Notes: generated by a model not told the origin, from the sequence alone. A DNA stretch of 64,000 nt from Mauremys mutica (GCF_020497125.1 NC_059073.1:144965012-145029011), one strand, 5' to 3'; positions 1 to 11,044 are shown, numbered from the stretch's first letter. Numbers and translations are program-made.

Positions 1-254
1 CTCGTCTGGGCAGTGCGGGTGTCTCATTGCTCAGGGCAAACTTCCCCACTCCACTAAGGATTGGGCCAGGCCAGGGGGATGGGCACAGATGTGGAGATCA
101 GGGGGGATTTGATGCAGGCGAAATATGGGAGAGGAGGAAGTGCCACCAGGGATGTGGACGGACCTCTCCTGCCCCCTGGCCTTGCTTGAAAACAAGGTCG
201 CCACATCTGCCTGGAACACGAACCACAGGGTCCTGCTAACATGTCCTCATGCAG
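1..254. other. Unassigned sequence, left edge
   Basis: Non-coding in appearance. Short overlapping ORFs on both strands have no recognisable domain. No repeat boundary seen. Confidence 0.4.
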
Positions 255-455
255 TGCTCTGGAAGATTTAGAGCACAGGACTGGGAATCAGGACTCCTGG
301 GTTCTATTCCTTGCTTGCTGCTGACTTCCTGTACACCGTGAGCAAGTCCCTTCCCCACCTCCCTCTGCCTCACTTTCCCTGTCTGTAAAATGGGTATGAT
401 GCCCCCATCTTAAAGAGCTTTGAGATGCTCAGGAAGAAGTTGCATTGGCATTGAT
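255..455 (+). repeat. MIR-type SINE
   Basis: Reads through the MIR landmarks in order: a degenerate tRNA-like head (GGGTTCTATTCC as B box), the core with TGAGCAAGTCCCTTCC, then the CTCACTTTCCCTGTCTGTAA tail. Old and diverged. Confidence 0.7.
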
Positions 456-931
456 GGGTGTTGTCCAGGCCCCTCTGGCAAAGTGCCTGCATTCCCTAAT
501 GCCTGTTGGGACAGGGTCTGTGAGGCCAGAAGGTTCTGCTGTGGTGGAGAATAAAACCTCTAGACCAGGAGATCTCCATCCTGATTCAGTGGGGACAAGG
601 GGTACTTAGTACACTGGAGGAGCAGGGATTTGCAATGCAGTGGCGGAGCGGGTTGGTAACCTTGCATTGGAGAGAAGGTCAGAGCTGCACAGCTGTGACT
701 CCTGCCTCTCTGCTGGCTGGATGTTTAAACAGGAGATAAGCCCTAATATCAGGGCAGTGACTGCAGAGGGTCCTGTAGCTCAAGGGGTAGGGCGCTGTGG
801 CTTTGGATTAGAAGGTCTATCTTGTCTAAGGAGTGGAGGCCATGATTGTGGGGACAGCTGATGACCAGAGAATCATGAGCACCTCTCCTGAAGCAAAATG
901 AGAAGTCAGAAGCAAATTGTCCAGCTGTTGG
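456..931. other. Unassigned, with a tRNA-like SINE head near 770-835
   Basis: Contains TAGCTCAAGGGGTAGGGCGC at about 776, resembling a pol III A box. No cloverleaf with a proper acceptor stem can be formed, so it is best read as a SINE remnant. The last 8 bases (924-931) are the target duplication of the following hAT element. Confidence 0.4.
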
Positions 932-1295
932 CAGGGCTGGCTTTAGGAAGTGTGGGGCCCAATTCGAACAGTTTCGACGGGGCCCCGGCAGAGATGATTT
1001 TTAAAAAAACCAAACCCGTGGGGCTTGTACTCACCGAGTGGTGCTCCGAGACTTTGGCGGCGGGTCCTTCACTCACTCCAGGTCTTCGGCAGCACTGAAA
1101 TACCCGCCACCGAAGACCCGGAGCGAGCGAAGTACCCACCGTCGAAGTGCTGCCGAAGACCCAGAGTGCTGCTGGGTGAGTAAAAATTAAAAAGGAGCCT
1201 TTAGCCAGGGAAGGGATTCTCACTGGGCGCGGGGCCCTTTTAGGTGCAGGGCCCAGTTCGGGGGAATTGGTGGAATAGGCCTAAAGCTGGTCCTG
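932..1295. mobile_element. Non-autonomous hAT MITE, copy 1 (364 bp)
   Basis: Bounded by inverted termini: CAGGGCTGGCTTTAGG at the left, with the right end matching its reverse complement (AGGCCTAAAGCTGGTCCTG). It is flanked by a perfect 8-bp target duplication GCTGTTGG at 924-931 and 1,296-1,303. The interior is rich in GAAG-CCGCCG-type direct and inverted motifs and has no transposase. Homologous along its length to the element at 22,914. The 8-bp duplication and CAGGG terminus are hAT hallmarks. Confidence 0.9.
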
Positions 1296-1303
1296 GCTGT
1301 TGG

Positions 1304-1705
1304 TGAGGCTTTGAGAGATGTCCCTGGCCCGGGGAGCGGCAGGGACTCTGGGGCATTTGAGACAAAGGGACAGATGTGCACAAAGAGAATTGCAAAGCAC
1401 TCAGGGTGGCTAGGGTTAATGTGTAAGGCAAGCATTCTCCTCTGCTCCCAGGGGATGGTGGGTTGAGCAGGAGTTCTCGTGGTATGCAGATCCTTGGCGG
1501 AAGGCAATCTGAAATTCAGGGACTCAACATGGCTTTGGCCAGAAAAGGCTGAACCAGCACAGGACGGCACTGCCTTAAACTCACTAAAATCCAGGGATTA
1601 GAGAGTAATAACTGTACCATGGTGGGAAGGGGGAGAGGAGAAAGCAGGTGATACTCAGAGGACGGGGAGCTTTGGGACTGCTGAATTCAGGAGAAGAATG
1701 ACATT
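1304..1705. other. Unassigned upstream sequence
   Basis: No repeat boundary, gene or array recognised between the MITE and the exon 1a leader. Confidence 0.4.
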
Positions 1706-2035
1706 GTGCCCTTCTGGCATTGCTGGGTGTTTGCCAGAGGGGCCTGGACAAGCACCTGTATTCCCGAACACCCTGTGGAAGGTGGAGAAATACCTTGCGC
1801 TCAGCTAGAGAAAATACAACTTTGCAAGAGATTCCAGCAGGGAGCGGGAGGAGAGACCCACAGAGGCGGAGGAGGAGTCAGAGCAGGTAGAGTGGGAGAG
1901 AAGGTCAGTGCAGCGGAGAGCAGCAGAAACAAAGCACTTACCTTAAGGAAACCCAGACAACTTGGCCCGGCGAGCCAGGGCAGGGCGAGCGGAAGGGGTG
2001 TGGGGCAGTGCTCAGGCCTGCTGGAGCGAGACAGG
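1706..2035 (+). promoter_or_regulatory. KCNIP3: Putative 5' leader of KCNIP3 exon 1a
   Basis: Purine-rich, moderately CpG-containing sequence directly before the exon 1a start codon. It stays open in the same frame from an ATG at 1,706, so a longer N-terminus cannot be excluded. The residues it would encode are compositionally simple and unlike any KChIP, so I treat it as leader. No TATA box was recognised. The assignment depends on exon 1a being a genuine first exon. Confidence 0.4.
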
Positions 2036-2180
2036 ATGCCCCCGAAAGAGGCCAAAGAAGCAACCACCTCGGTGCGCTTCCTGGAAGCGCGCCTTGAGAT
2101 CTGGGACTACAGCTGCAAGAAACATCTGGGCAATTTGATCAGCTACTTCTTCCGCTTCATCTCCGGGAATCTGTCCAGAG
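2036..2180 (+). CDS. KCNIP3: KCNIP3 alternative first coding exon 1a (short amphipathic N-terminus)
   Basis: The start codon has A at -3. It encodes 48 codons plus one base and stops at a strong donor, CAGAG|GTAAG. The phase (1) is exactly what exon 2 at 55,408 needs, and the junction gives an Asp codon followed by [10 protein letters not shown]. The peptide begins MPPKEAKEATTSVRFLEARL and ends with a Cys-Lys-Lys followed by an aromatic/aliphatic stretch (LISYFFRFISGNLSR). That end resembles, as I recall, the short N-termini of some KCNIP1 and KCNIP2 isoforms, which carry a basic Cys-containing start and a hydrophobic helix ending in a Gly-x-Leu-Ser motif. Such N-termini bind Kv4 and can direct membrane association. 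KCNIP3 membership is inferred from phase, strand, motif and position. It is separated from exon 2 by about 53 kb. An exon of an unrelated gene is the alternative. Confidence 0.6.
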
Positions 2181-2254
2181 GTAAGACGTGCAGCAGCAGG
2201 GGGCTCCCGGCACACCCGGCTGCGAGGTGTCAGTGGAGGGAGCAGTCAGTGTGG

Positions 2255-2435
2255 GCCAATGGTGTTTTGGTGGCTTGTAGTAGGGGGACAAGGGAGCTGA
2301 GTGTGGCTGGGAGCCAGGGAATCTGGAGTTCAAATCCTGCCTCTGACCTACTTGGGCCCCTTGCTGTGCCTCAGTTTCCCCATCTGTAAAATGGTGGCAA
2401 AAGGCTCCCTCCCAAGCGGGTGGTCAGGGTTAATG
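2255..2435 (+). repeat. MIR-type SINE
   Basis: GAGTTCAAATCCTGCCTCTG as head/B box, then CTGTGCCTCAGTTTCCCCAT and CTGTAAAATGG. It begins only about 75 bp after the exon 1a donor. Confidence 0.75.
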
Positions 2436-3390
2436 TTTGCACAGTGTGTTGAATAGAAAGAGTGCTGGGTACGTGCAGAACGTCCAGTGTGGGGAGTGAT
2501 GAAGGAACTGAGGGCTGTGTTCAGAAGATGCCTGGAGCTCCCTGCAGGGCTAGATGTGAGGGGCAGCCAGCAATGGGAGGAGTAAGGAAAGGGGGAACCC
2601 CCATATGGGGAAAAGGATGGAGCTGGAGTTGTGACTGGCATGGTGAGGAAGGGACAGGAGAGGAGTGGGAGTCTTGGTTTGGAGAATGGACAGGTGTAAG
2701 GCTTAGGTGGTTGCTTAACCAGGTAATTCCATCCACCCACCCTTCATTGCTCTGTCTGAGCTGGATGGATTCTCGTTGGGTTCCAGATAGCGAAGGGGCA
2801 ACTAGACTGGAGGTTCTTTTCCCCCGTTAAGCAACCGAGATGCCCAGGAGCAAGGGCGCCTTTCTGAGAGGCAGGGCCCTGGTGTGAGCACCCATCCTTT
2901 GGGGAAGTACCTGTGATACTGGGAGCCACCGTGTGGGAAGGACAGACATGGAAGCAGGAACTATGTTTACAGATCCAGCTTGGTGGCACTAGACAGCCAG
3001 GAAAGGGAGAGCGACTGCTGGATTTCATGTGCCAGGTTAGGTCTCCCAAGTGGTTGGGATGGGGCCACTTGGGAAGAGGTCTCCTGAGTTGACAGGATGA
3101 GTCTCCCCAATGATCGGGGTCATGCTGGTTGGCCTCGGTTTTCTATGAGACTGGGGAGGTCTGGGACAGGTTTCCTTGTCTCTCTAATCTCCCCATCACG
3201 GCAGCCCATAGATTTCTGGTTGCTGGGAACCCTCTGGATGAGAGGACCAGCTCCAAGACAGGCAATCCTGGCTAATCAAACCTTCTCTCCCATGAAGGAG
3301 GATTGAGAGAGCAGGGAGACTTCAGCCACGGGCTGCCTGATGGACTCTATTACTGCCTGTTCTTCCAACATTTGCTGGAGGAGGCCGATT
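2436..3390. other. Unassigned intron sequence
   Basis: Mixed composition, no recognised repeat or gene. Short ORFs on both strands lack domains. Confidence 0.4.
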
Positions 3391-3560
3391 CTCTTGTTAA
3401 ACACCAAACCCAGCGCTGCTGCTAATTAATTGGAATCGGGCACAGACAGCCGCCTGGCTCCAGAGATTATCAGCTAACTCAATCAAGCAGCCGGCTGGAG
3501 CATGCTGCTCACTCCTTACTTTTCATTTCGGCAGAGCGGGATCTCCCGTCCTTTGGAACC
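3391..3560. promoter_or_regulatory. Candidate conserved non-coding / enhancer-like block
   Basis: Repeat-free, with GCTGCTGCTAATTAATTGGA (a homeodomain-type TAATTA core), AGATTATCAGCTAA and CAATCAAGCAGCC in a short span. This clustering is typical of conserved developmental elements, but conservation cannot be tested here. Confidence 0.25.
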
Positions 3561-4079
3561 AGGGAATCCATCGGCCCTGCTCCTGGCATCGCTGTAATCA
3601 CCTTGCGTAGCAGGGCAATGCTACCTCAAAGAGTTGCTTCTATCACTGCAGCTACTCAGAGGGGGTTCTAGCCACCCTAGATTTAGCAGGGAGCTGGCGG
3701 TATTCCAAGGGTGACTTCTCCAAGCATGGAGACTAAGGGCTTTGAGGCATCTTCAGTCTCTCACCTGTGCGTCTGGGACTTTCTAGAGGGGGTTTTAAAG
3801 TTGCAAGATGGGAACATACAGCCACATCAGAGGTTATTATGAGCATCCTTCTGTGCCATATCCAAGAGGATAGGAGTGTTACAGCCCTGGCTAGGGAGCT
3901 TTAGCTCAAACAAGCCGCTCCAGCTTTTAGCCCTGGCTGTCCCTGGGGCAGGATCACGGGTGGAGGAAGAGGAGGGCAGCGAAGAACAGTCAAACTGCAA
4001 ACAAAATGGCATGAAAGCAGCATTGGTATTCCAATTCAGGGCGGGTTTTGTCACAGCTCTTGGGGTGATAGTGGTAGAG
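3561..4079. other. Unassigned intron sequence
   Basis: No repeat landmark or gene recognised. Confidence 0.4.
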
Positions 4080-4245
4080 AGGAGGGGTGGTTTTGTGGCT
4101 AAGGCACAGGCCTGGGATGGTTCAATTCTGGCTGTGTCCCAAGACTACCTCTGTCACCAATTAAATCTCTCTGTGCGTCAGTTTCCCCATCAGTGAAATG
4201 GGTATAGTAATCCTAGCAGGGTGTTCCAGAAGGATAAATTCATGA
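4080..4245 (+). repeat. MIR-type SINE
   Basis: Diverged head (GGTTCAATTCTGGCTGTGTC) followed by CTGTGCGTCAGTTTCCCCAT and CAGTGAAATGGG. Confidence 0.7.
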
Positions 4246-5525
4246 ATGGTATGTGAGGGATGCATATTCTGTTGACAAACAGCATAGAGAAGCCACCAAA
4301 GAGACTCCTTTGGATGCAATGTAAAGCCATGGTCCTTGATTTTTGTGGTCTTCAAAACCCTTGTTTTTGTAAGCATCTAACACTGTTTTGTGGCCAAACT
4401 CCATCAGGGGAAATTACCCCTGAAGAATGAACTGGATTTTGCTGTACTTTGTCTTAAACTGTTATACAGAGTTGCTGGGCACTGTTAAACAGCTGCTGTG
4501 TTCCGCTCCAGAAGTAGCTGCCTATCAGTGATTTGAGGGAGGCAGGGGAATGGAGCCACATACCTTACCTACCTCATAGGGATGCTGTAAGGGTGAATTA
4601 TTTAGGGGCTGATTGTGCAATCCTTACAGGGACTAGCCAGTACAATCCCAAACCAGAGAGGCTACTCAATAGTAATTGCTACTCAATGTAAAAGCAGCAG
4701 AATTGGGTCCTTTTGGCTTGGAAAGTGCGTTTGAGATGCTAAGATAAGAGAGGCACTGATCAGATGGCACACGCTTTGGCTGACGTTGGGAGCTCTAGGC
4801 TAGAAAACACAGGACACGCGGCTTGGGTGGTGAAAAATCAGGGATGGAAATATATTCTTGCTGTATTCTTGGATGTACATAACCAAATATTCTCGCTGCA
4901 GAGCCAGTGGGTGGTGCACCTCCCTCCAGCTGCTTCTGAGCCTGGTACTGGAACTGCCATCTTCTAGATGAGAGATGATGTCCTGACCTTCTGTGGTTCT
5001 AACATAGCCCATCACACTTCTCAGGAGAAATGGGTTGTTAACAGCCATGTCTTCGTCAAGCGCTAATTATCTCCTGCCTGCCCAAAACTCTGTGTGTAGC
5101 TTAGTTGAAGTTTTTTTCAATCTGCCTGAAAATCTGATGTCATGCACTGCTCCGTCCTATTAAAGAGTGGCTGCATTTCAGCGGTGCATGATTGAAAGCA
5201 TTTATATAAATCAATTAATTCTCATAATACTCTAATGAATTGTCCCTATTTAGAGAAAAAGAGAAATCCTGAACAGTTATTAGTCAGTGCGTTCTGTGCA
5301 TTAAATATTCCATTTTAAATATATTTTAAGCAGTTTTTCCCAAAATTAGAAACACTTTACACTCTTAGGTGTAATATAATGATCCAATACTTAGAGTAGA
5401 TAACAAGGTTTTCAATCTCTCATTGTTAATGCATGTATTATTTAGTGTGTGTGTATAATTCCATTCACTGCTGTCTATTGGTTTGTCTAAAACTGTGCAT
5501 CCTGGACCCCATACTGATAATGGTG
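4246..5525. other. AT-rich intron sequence with short repeat fragments
   Basis: Mostly unique in appearance. Fragments of a recurrent motif (TCCAGAAGTAGCTGC near 4,507; TGGCTGCATTTCAGCGG near 5,168) occur. The stretch 5,190-5,470 is strongly AT-rich. Confidence 0.4.
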
Positions 5526-5529
5526 ATTC

Positions 5530-5605
5530 TCCTTTAGCTCAAGTGTTAGTTGCATGTGCTTTCAGAGCAGGAAGCTGTGAGTTCTAGCCCTAATCTTGCT
5601 GTGAA
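5530..5605 (+). repeat. tRNA-like SINE head fragment
   Basis: CTTTAGCTCAAGTGTTAGTT followed by GTGAGTTCTAGCCCTAATC resembles pol III A and B boxes about 40 bp apart. No folding acceptor stem, so a SINE remnant rather than a tRNA gene. Confidence 0.4.
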
Positions 5606-6229
5606 GTTTGAGGTGGCCATGGGGGAACAGCATAATAAGAACTAAGATGGCTCATTTTGCCATAAGATTCAGCCTGTTTACTGTGGAGCTGAGCCTTTGA
5701 AGTTGGGATCTGGGGCTGACCACATCTGCCTGGGCCCTGTTTCCAATCCCATCACTGCTTTATGCTCTGATTCTGGTTACCCCTTTGCTTAGCCAGTGTG
5801 GCTGTTAGGCTCTGTACACAGAAGTATTAGCCTCCGTGAGATGCCTTGTCCTTATCTTATTGAATTCAGATCCTCTTTTGCCCTTGACTAATGGGATCAC
5901 GACCAGCAAAATGGACACGTTTCATGCCTTCCACAAGTTTAATAGTGTTAGAAATGCTATTAAGAGCCCAAGCCTGCAGTACTTACTCAGGCAGAGCTCC
6001 CATTAACCCCCAATGGAGGCACTGCCTTAGTGAGGGCTGCAGGACTGTCCCCGAAATGAGAGATTTCTGGAAGTTTTCATTTCATTTCTTTGCGTGAAAC
6101 AGCAAACAATTCAAAAACCACCGGCGCCAACTGCTCTGACTGGTCCTGTTATAACACGTTGTGTTGTCCTTTATGTGCACCAGCTACTAGAAGGTGACAG
6201 CCTACTACTGCTGCCAGCCATTGGAGTTC
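5606..6229. other. Unassigned intron sequence
   Basis: No gene or repeat boundary seen. Confidence 0.35.
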
Positions 6230-6295
6230 CTACTTTAGCTCAAGTGGCAGAGGGTCGTATTGCAAGCTATGAGTTAGATCTCTGCTAATATAGTC
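6230..6295 (+). repeat. tRNA-like SINE head fragment
   Basis: TTTAGCTCAAGTGGCAGAGG then ATGAGTTAGATCTCTGC, the same type as the fragment at 5,530. Both probably derive from one SINE family. Confidence 0.35.
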
Positions 6296-7914
6296 AGTTT
6301 CAGCAGAGAAGCTGAGAGCTTGATGGACTGTGGAGATCAAACTCCCCTCCTATTGCTACACCTGGTATTTCAAGGTCAAGCTGGTTGGGGTAGCTTACGG
6401 TGCTGCTGCTGTCTGTACTTGTTTTCTTTCACCAGCACCAAATTAATTTTAAACCCATAGAAATGAAAATAAAGGTGTGCATTGGGGGCAGGGGAGGGAA
6501 AGAGACACACCTGGAGTAGATGATCAAAAGACACAAAAATAGACAAGAAGGGAGCCTAATTTTGGAAGTTATTTTCCATTGCCAGAGCCTCTCCGTAGCT
6601 GCATCAGAAACCCTATGCCGCTTATGTGCTGCTATATAGGCTGTGGAAAAAATAACATTTCAGACCCATTAACCTCAGCATCTCCAGGGACTACACTGAA
6701 AAGCCAGAGCTACTGTCTACTTAGATCTCTCCAGGTTGGTGTTTTTAAGCACAAGTAACTTTTCCAGTTTAATTGAGTCCACCTGAAAATTCAGATTCCA
6801 CATGGATTCACTGACAGTTGCTAGACAGTCTCTGTACTCTGAGCGCTGCATGTTAGGCAGAGATGATCAAACCGATGAGTTGCACAGAGTCCCTTTGCAG
6901 CTCTGATTCTGCCTTTATCTTTGCCAGTGGCTGCTGGTGGGTTGACAGCCTCATGTTTTCTGGGAGCTGTTTGAAAACAACAAAATCTGTCCCCCGATCC
7001 TAAATATAGTCTCCACTTACTTCCTCAAGTGAGAACTCCTTGGCTCTTGTTTGTATGATCTGTACGCTCTAGATCTGCATCCAAAGCATTGAACATTAAT
7101 GACTTGCAGATTTCTGTGGCTATATAAGACCTCACGTTTGTTATGCTGCTGCATGCCAGAGCCTCTCACAGCTTCAAGGTGACAGCGGTGGTAGAACTCT
7201 CACCCGTCTGCCCCTAAAGCACAGCCCCCTAGGGCTAGAAGTAATGGAGACTCCCCCATTTACAGTATAGGGCCTATGACACACAGATGAGCAGCTCTGA
7301 TTTTGTCCAGTAGAGGGCAGAGCTGCACAAACTAGTCAGCATGTAGTGAAACTTAACATAACCAGGCAGTGCTTATGGAGAAGGCATCTTTAGTTAATTA
7401 CCAACGTAGAACCCAATCACGCAACTTCCTTAAATATGCAGTTGAGCCATTTGTGGGGAGAGGGGCTATGAGGAAGCTAAGTACCTTACAAGATCTCATC
7501 CTTGAATTCCAGATTTCCTGGCAGTGAGATCTGCCCGGCTGTTACATAAATCTCCCCAGGGAAGCAATGGATGCTCAATCACTTGAGGCATTTGCAGCCG
7601 GACTGCACAAAATGCTAGTAAACAGCACAATAGTGGCTGGTACTGTTTGGGGTGGAGTTAGATGGGACTTAATAGGTCTTTGTTCCTGACTTATACCAGA
7701 GCCAGGAAAGAATCAAACCCAGTCAGCCAAAGGCCCATATGCCGATCTTAACCCCTCTCTCTGGCCTCAGTCTAACAGTGTTTTGTGGGTTGATCTCCCA
7801 GGATGTGTGTGATAAGGGGTTAGGATGTGATCGACAGCTGTTCTAAGTATGTTAGGCATGAGTGTGTGAAGTATTATAGGCGCTTAACCGGCAGCTGGTT
7901 GACTTGTTAGATTT
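6296..7914. other. Unassigned intron sequence
   Basis: No gene. A CCAGTAGAGGGCAGAGCTGC fragment near 7,306 is of a type repeated elsewhere in the window. Otherwise nothing recognised. Confidence 0.4.
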
Positions 7915-8225
7915 TTATAACAATTGGTCAGAGCTGGCAGAAAAATGGGAAGGATTTATTTTCTCTTGAAAATTGTCAAAATCCAAAACTGTTTCTCTCT
8001 CTTTGAAAAATTTCCTAGAAATTTGATTGTTTTTTTCCCCATCCAAACAAAAAATGTTAAGTTCTTTGTTTTTATCTCCCCCCCACCCCGACCTTTTTCT
8101 CCCCCCCCCTCCCTTTTTCCACCAGGAGGCAAAACCAAAAGTGAATGGAAACAAATGACTTTCTTTTGATGGGTAGAGAGAAATAGTCCCCCCCTCCCCC
8201 AAAAAAACCAAACCAAAACAAAAAA
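7915..8225. repeat. A/T-rich element remnant with long polypyrimidine tract
   Basis: Starts GGTCAGAGCTGGCAGAAAAA, similar to the AT-rich TIR element at 45,223. Then comes a C/T-only-biased tract (about 8,070-8,120) and C/A runs (8,188-8,228). The ORFs on both strands here are low-complexity artefacts. Confidence 0.4.
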
Positions 8226-8520
8226 ACTCATGAATCTCTTCTGAACATTTTCATATAGCTCAAAGTCACTTTTGGCAGCGTGTGGGAGCAGGTCAAAAAC
8301 GTTTTGGCAAAATTTTCACCTGCTCTCTACCATTTTTTAAGACCTCTATTAGTCATGTGTTTATAAACAGCTTAGAAAGGGTTAAGGGGACCTTTAAATA
8401 TAAAGGGTCACTGTATGCAATGGCCATCTCCCCAGTGACTGCAACAATGAAGGGGTGACATTATTGCCCCCTGCAATAACTGCATCTGTTCTTGGAGCAC
8501 CTCGAGGTGAATTTAGTCTG

Positions 8521-8548
8521 ACCCCCCCCCCTCTCTCTCTCTCTCCAC
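8521..8548. repeat. C/T microsatellite
   Basis: A run of C followed by (CT)n. A mirror-type polypyrimidine tract. Confidence 0.8.
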
Positions 8549-8699
8549 CCCTGTCCTGCTGTTGCATAAAAAGCAAGGCATGGCGGGGGTAGGAGGTAAC
8601 ATTAATTGTGGGGAAAGCAGGGGGTTGTCCCATATACATCTCTGGAAATAAAACCTCTTAGCTTCCTCCCAGGATCTTAAAGTGCCCATGTGGGCCAAT

Positions 8700-8862
8700 A
8701 TCATTAAGTGCAGCCTAGTGGATCAAACACCACCAGCCTGAACCTCAGGAGACCTGAGTTATAGAACAACTCTGCCCTGGCCTGCTGGGTGACCAGTCTC
8801 GGTCCAGCTCTGTGCCTCAGTTTCCCCATCTATAAAATGGAGATGATACTGCCTTGAGATGG
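8700..8862 (+). repeat. MIR-type SINE
   Basis: CAGCCTAGTGGATCAAACAC head, CTGGGTGACC core, and the CTGTGCCTCAGTTTCCCCAT plus CTATAAAATGG tail. Confidence 0.75.
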
Positions 8863-8870
8863 CTCTACTG

Positions 8871-9128
8871 ATTCATAGAATATAGGGTTGGAAGGGACCT
8901 CAGGAGGTCACCTAGTCCAACCCCCTGCCCAAAGCAGGACCAATCCCCAACTAAATCATCCCAGCCAGGGCTTTGTCAAGCCTGACCTTAAAAACCTCTA
9001 AGGAAGGAGATTCCACCAGCTCCCTAGGGAACCCATTCCAGTGCTTCACCACCCTCCTAGTGAAAAAGTTTTTCCTAATATCCAACCTAAACCTCCCCCA
9101 CTGCAACTTGAGACTCTTACTCCTTGAA
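8871..9128 (-). mobile_element. CR1 LINE 3' end (5'-truncated)
   Basis: The + strand begins GATTCATAGAATATAGGGTT, the reverse complement of the CR1 tail, and runs through AGGGACCTCAGGAGGTC. The - strand reads as the end of the CR1 second ORF ([20 protein letters not shown], then [15 protein letters not shown]). This is the usual 5'-truncated CR1 copy. It sits back to back with the MIR at 8,700. Confidence 0.9.
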
Positions 9129-9630
9129 AACAGCCAGGTCATAGCAGAGGCCTGAAGTGAGGACACAAACCTGGGATTTGGGAGGGCTGTGTGGTGCAGG
9201 TATCTTTGTCTGCCCCCTGAGAGCCAGCCTCTGTTTCCGTGTCCTGGCAGCATCTCGGCCCTACTAAAGCTCTGTCAGCTCCTGGTATAAATCCTCTCCC
9301 AGCCTGGGGGCAGGGCGTTCCAGGGGAAGGACAAACTGCTGCCGAGTTTAGTGCACCGATTTAATTCAAGCTCATCCTGGCAAGCTCTAGGCAGGCTCTG
9401 GTGTGCGGAGAAGGGGCAGGAATTGTCATGAGTCATCCACAGGGGTGACTCATCTACTGTTATTCTAAAGCTGATGGCCAGCAAGGGGGCTCAGCCACTG
9501 GAGAGTGGGGGTGGCGTGTGAACACCGAAACAAACATAGTTATTGATCTTTATGCTTGGTTAGGGAATAACTCCTTCTCCCCACTCCCCGCCCCCCAGTC
9601 GACTTTGCAAGGAGGATGCAGGAAGGAGTG
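9129..9630. other. Unassigned intron sequence
   Basis: No gene or repeat boundary recognised. Confidence 0.35.
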
Positions 9631-9631
9631 G

Positions 9632-9890
9632 TTATAGCACAGTGTGGTGGCTGGATACTTGGGAGACCTGGGTTTTATTTCTGGTTCTCACACTGGCCTC
9701 CTGTGTGACCATAGGCAAAAGTCCCTTCCCTTCTCTGTGCCTCAGTTTCCCCTCCCACCCTTGGCCTGTCTCGTCTCTGGATTGCAAAGCTCTTCTGTGC
9801 AGACACTCCTCCTGTGTGTGTGTGTATACAGTGCCTAGCGCAGTTGGCCGACTGGCTCGGCACTGCTGTGATATAAATAACAGAACAGCA
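9632..9890 (+). repeat. MIR-type SINE with 3' extension
   Basis: Full set of landmarks: TAGCACAGTGTGGTGGCTGG, CCTGTGTGACCATAGGC, CTGTGCCTCAGTTTCCCC. A 3' extension follows, with a short GT run and GTGCCTAGCGCA ending near GATATAAATAACA. Confidence 0.75.
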
Positions 9891-9984
9891 GGGAACGGAG
9901 TCGGGACCTGTTGTAGTAGATCCCTCACGGTCCTGTGCTCCTGGGTCAACTGTAAATTCCAGCTCCGGGAGGGTGTTTGCTTCA

Positions 9985-10170
9985 TATTTAGAAGAGGGGG
10001 ATTGGGTGTCAGGACTCCTGGGTTCCCACCAGGGGGCTGAGGATTCCTGGGCTCACTTCCTGCCTCTGCCACTGACTCACTACATGACTTTGGGCAAGTT
10101 GCTCCCCTGCTTCTCTGTGCCTCAGTTTCCCAAGTGCAGAGTATCGCCCTATTCCCACCCCCAGTAACCG
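9985..10170 (+). repeat. MIR-type SINE
   Basis: TCAGGACTCCTGGGTTCCCA, then CTGCCTCTGCCACTGACTCA, ACTTTGGGCAAGTTGCTCCC and CTGTGCCTCAGTTTCCC. A second MIR about 100 bp after the previous one. Confidence 0.8.
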
Positions 10171-10686
10171 ATGGCTTGGGGTCAGACTCCCTTTGCTTCC
10201 TGTCCTGGCATTGGGCATGGGACAGATGGCGCTCTGGGGAAGGTGGCAGCCAGCAAAGGCAGACCCCAGCTTTGGGGCCTGCACCAGAAATGGCTGCACG
10301 GGGGAGCAATCCACGGTCGCAGCAGCCAACTCAGGTGTCGGAGCCGCACTGGGACCTTGCCAGTCGCATGAGGAAGCAGTGACCCAAATGACAGACACAG
10401 CCAGTGTCAGTGGAGCGGAGAAATGCAAGGGAAGCAGGAAAGCTTTCCCCTTCCTCCCAGCGTCTCTCAGAGCCTGCCTGTAGCTAGTGCCTTGCAGGAA
10501 TGGAAGGGGACGTGCCAGGCAGCTTAACGGGGACCTGAGGCTGGGGAACAAGGGGCATCAGGGCAGCTCTAGGGTCCATAACAGGCGAGGTCAGCAGTGG
10601 GGTGTTTTCCCAGGGTGGGGGCAACCAGCAGATGAGGCTATGCCATGTGGGGGCTGCAGCTCTGGAGGCTTGAAGTCCATGTAACC
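10171..10686. other. Unassigned, GC-moderate intron sequence
   Basis: Long overlapping ORFs on both strands (up to 225 codons) have no domain and mutually shadow each other. No gene supported. Confidence 0.35.
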
Positions 10687-11044
10687 AGGGTACCTGTGCA
10701 GGAACTCTGGGCTGGGGTCTCCGCTGAGGACCTACTGACACCACTGCATGCTGAGCCTGGGTCTTCGGGGCCCAGGCTTGTGGTCTCAGTGTTTCAAGCC
10801 CACGCTTGAGCATCCACGCTGCATTGTGAACCTGGGCTTAGAGGGGCTGGACTCAGGTCTGGGGCTTGAGCTGTGACCACACTGCAGACTGACGGGGCTT
10901 GGACCTTAGTCTCAGTAGCACTTGGGCTCTGACCCAGCTCCCTAGCGGTGTCCGAGTGAGACTGATTTGTCTGGACAGCAGGTGCAGCTTGGGCTCAAAA
11001 CTGAGACCGAACACCCAGGCTTGGTGTGCCATGTAGACGTACCC
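10687..11044. mobile_element. DNA-transposon-like repeat
   Basis: Left end AGGGTACCTGTGCAG. The right end reads GTAGACGTACCCT, whose reverse complement starts AGGGTACGTCTAC. The interior is made of imperfect GGGCTTGGAC/GGCTTGAGC-type units. No clear target duplication, so low certainty. Confidence 0.4.

Noticed and set aside
770..835. Possible tRNA gene (A-box-like TAGCTCAAGGGGTAG)
   Set aside because: No acceptor or anticodon stem can be formed; SINE remnant.
1706..2389. 227-codon + strand ORF as a single protein
   Set aside because: Only 2,036-2,180 looks coding. The rest is leader and intron read-through past a strong GTAAG donor, ending in a MIR.
8951..9253. 100-codon - strand ORF with [20 protein letters not shown]
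   Set aside because: C-terminal end of the CR1 reverse-transcriptase ORF, not a host gene.
9632..10551. 225- and 180-codon - strand ORFs
   Set aside because: Overlap two MIR SINEs and contain no domain.
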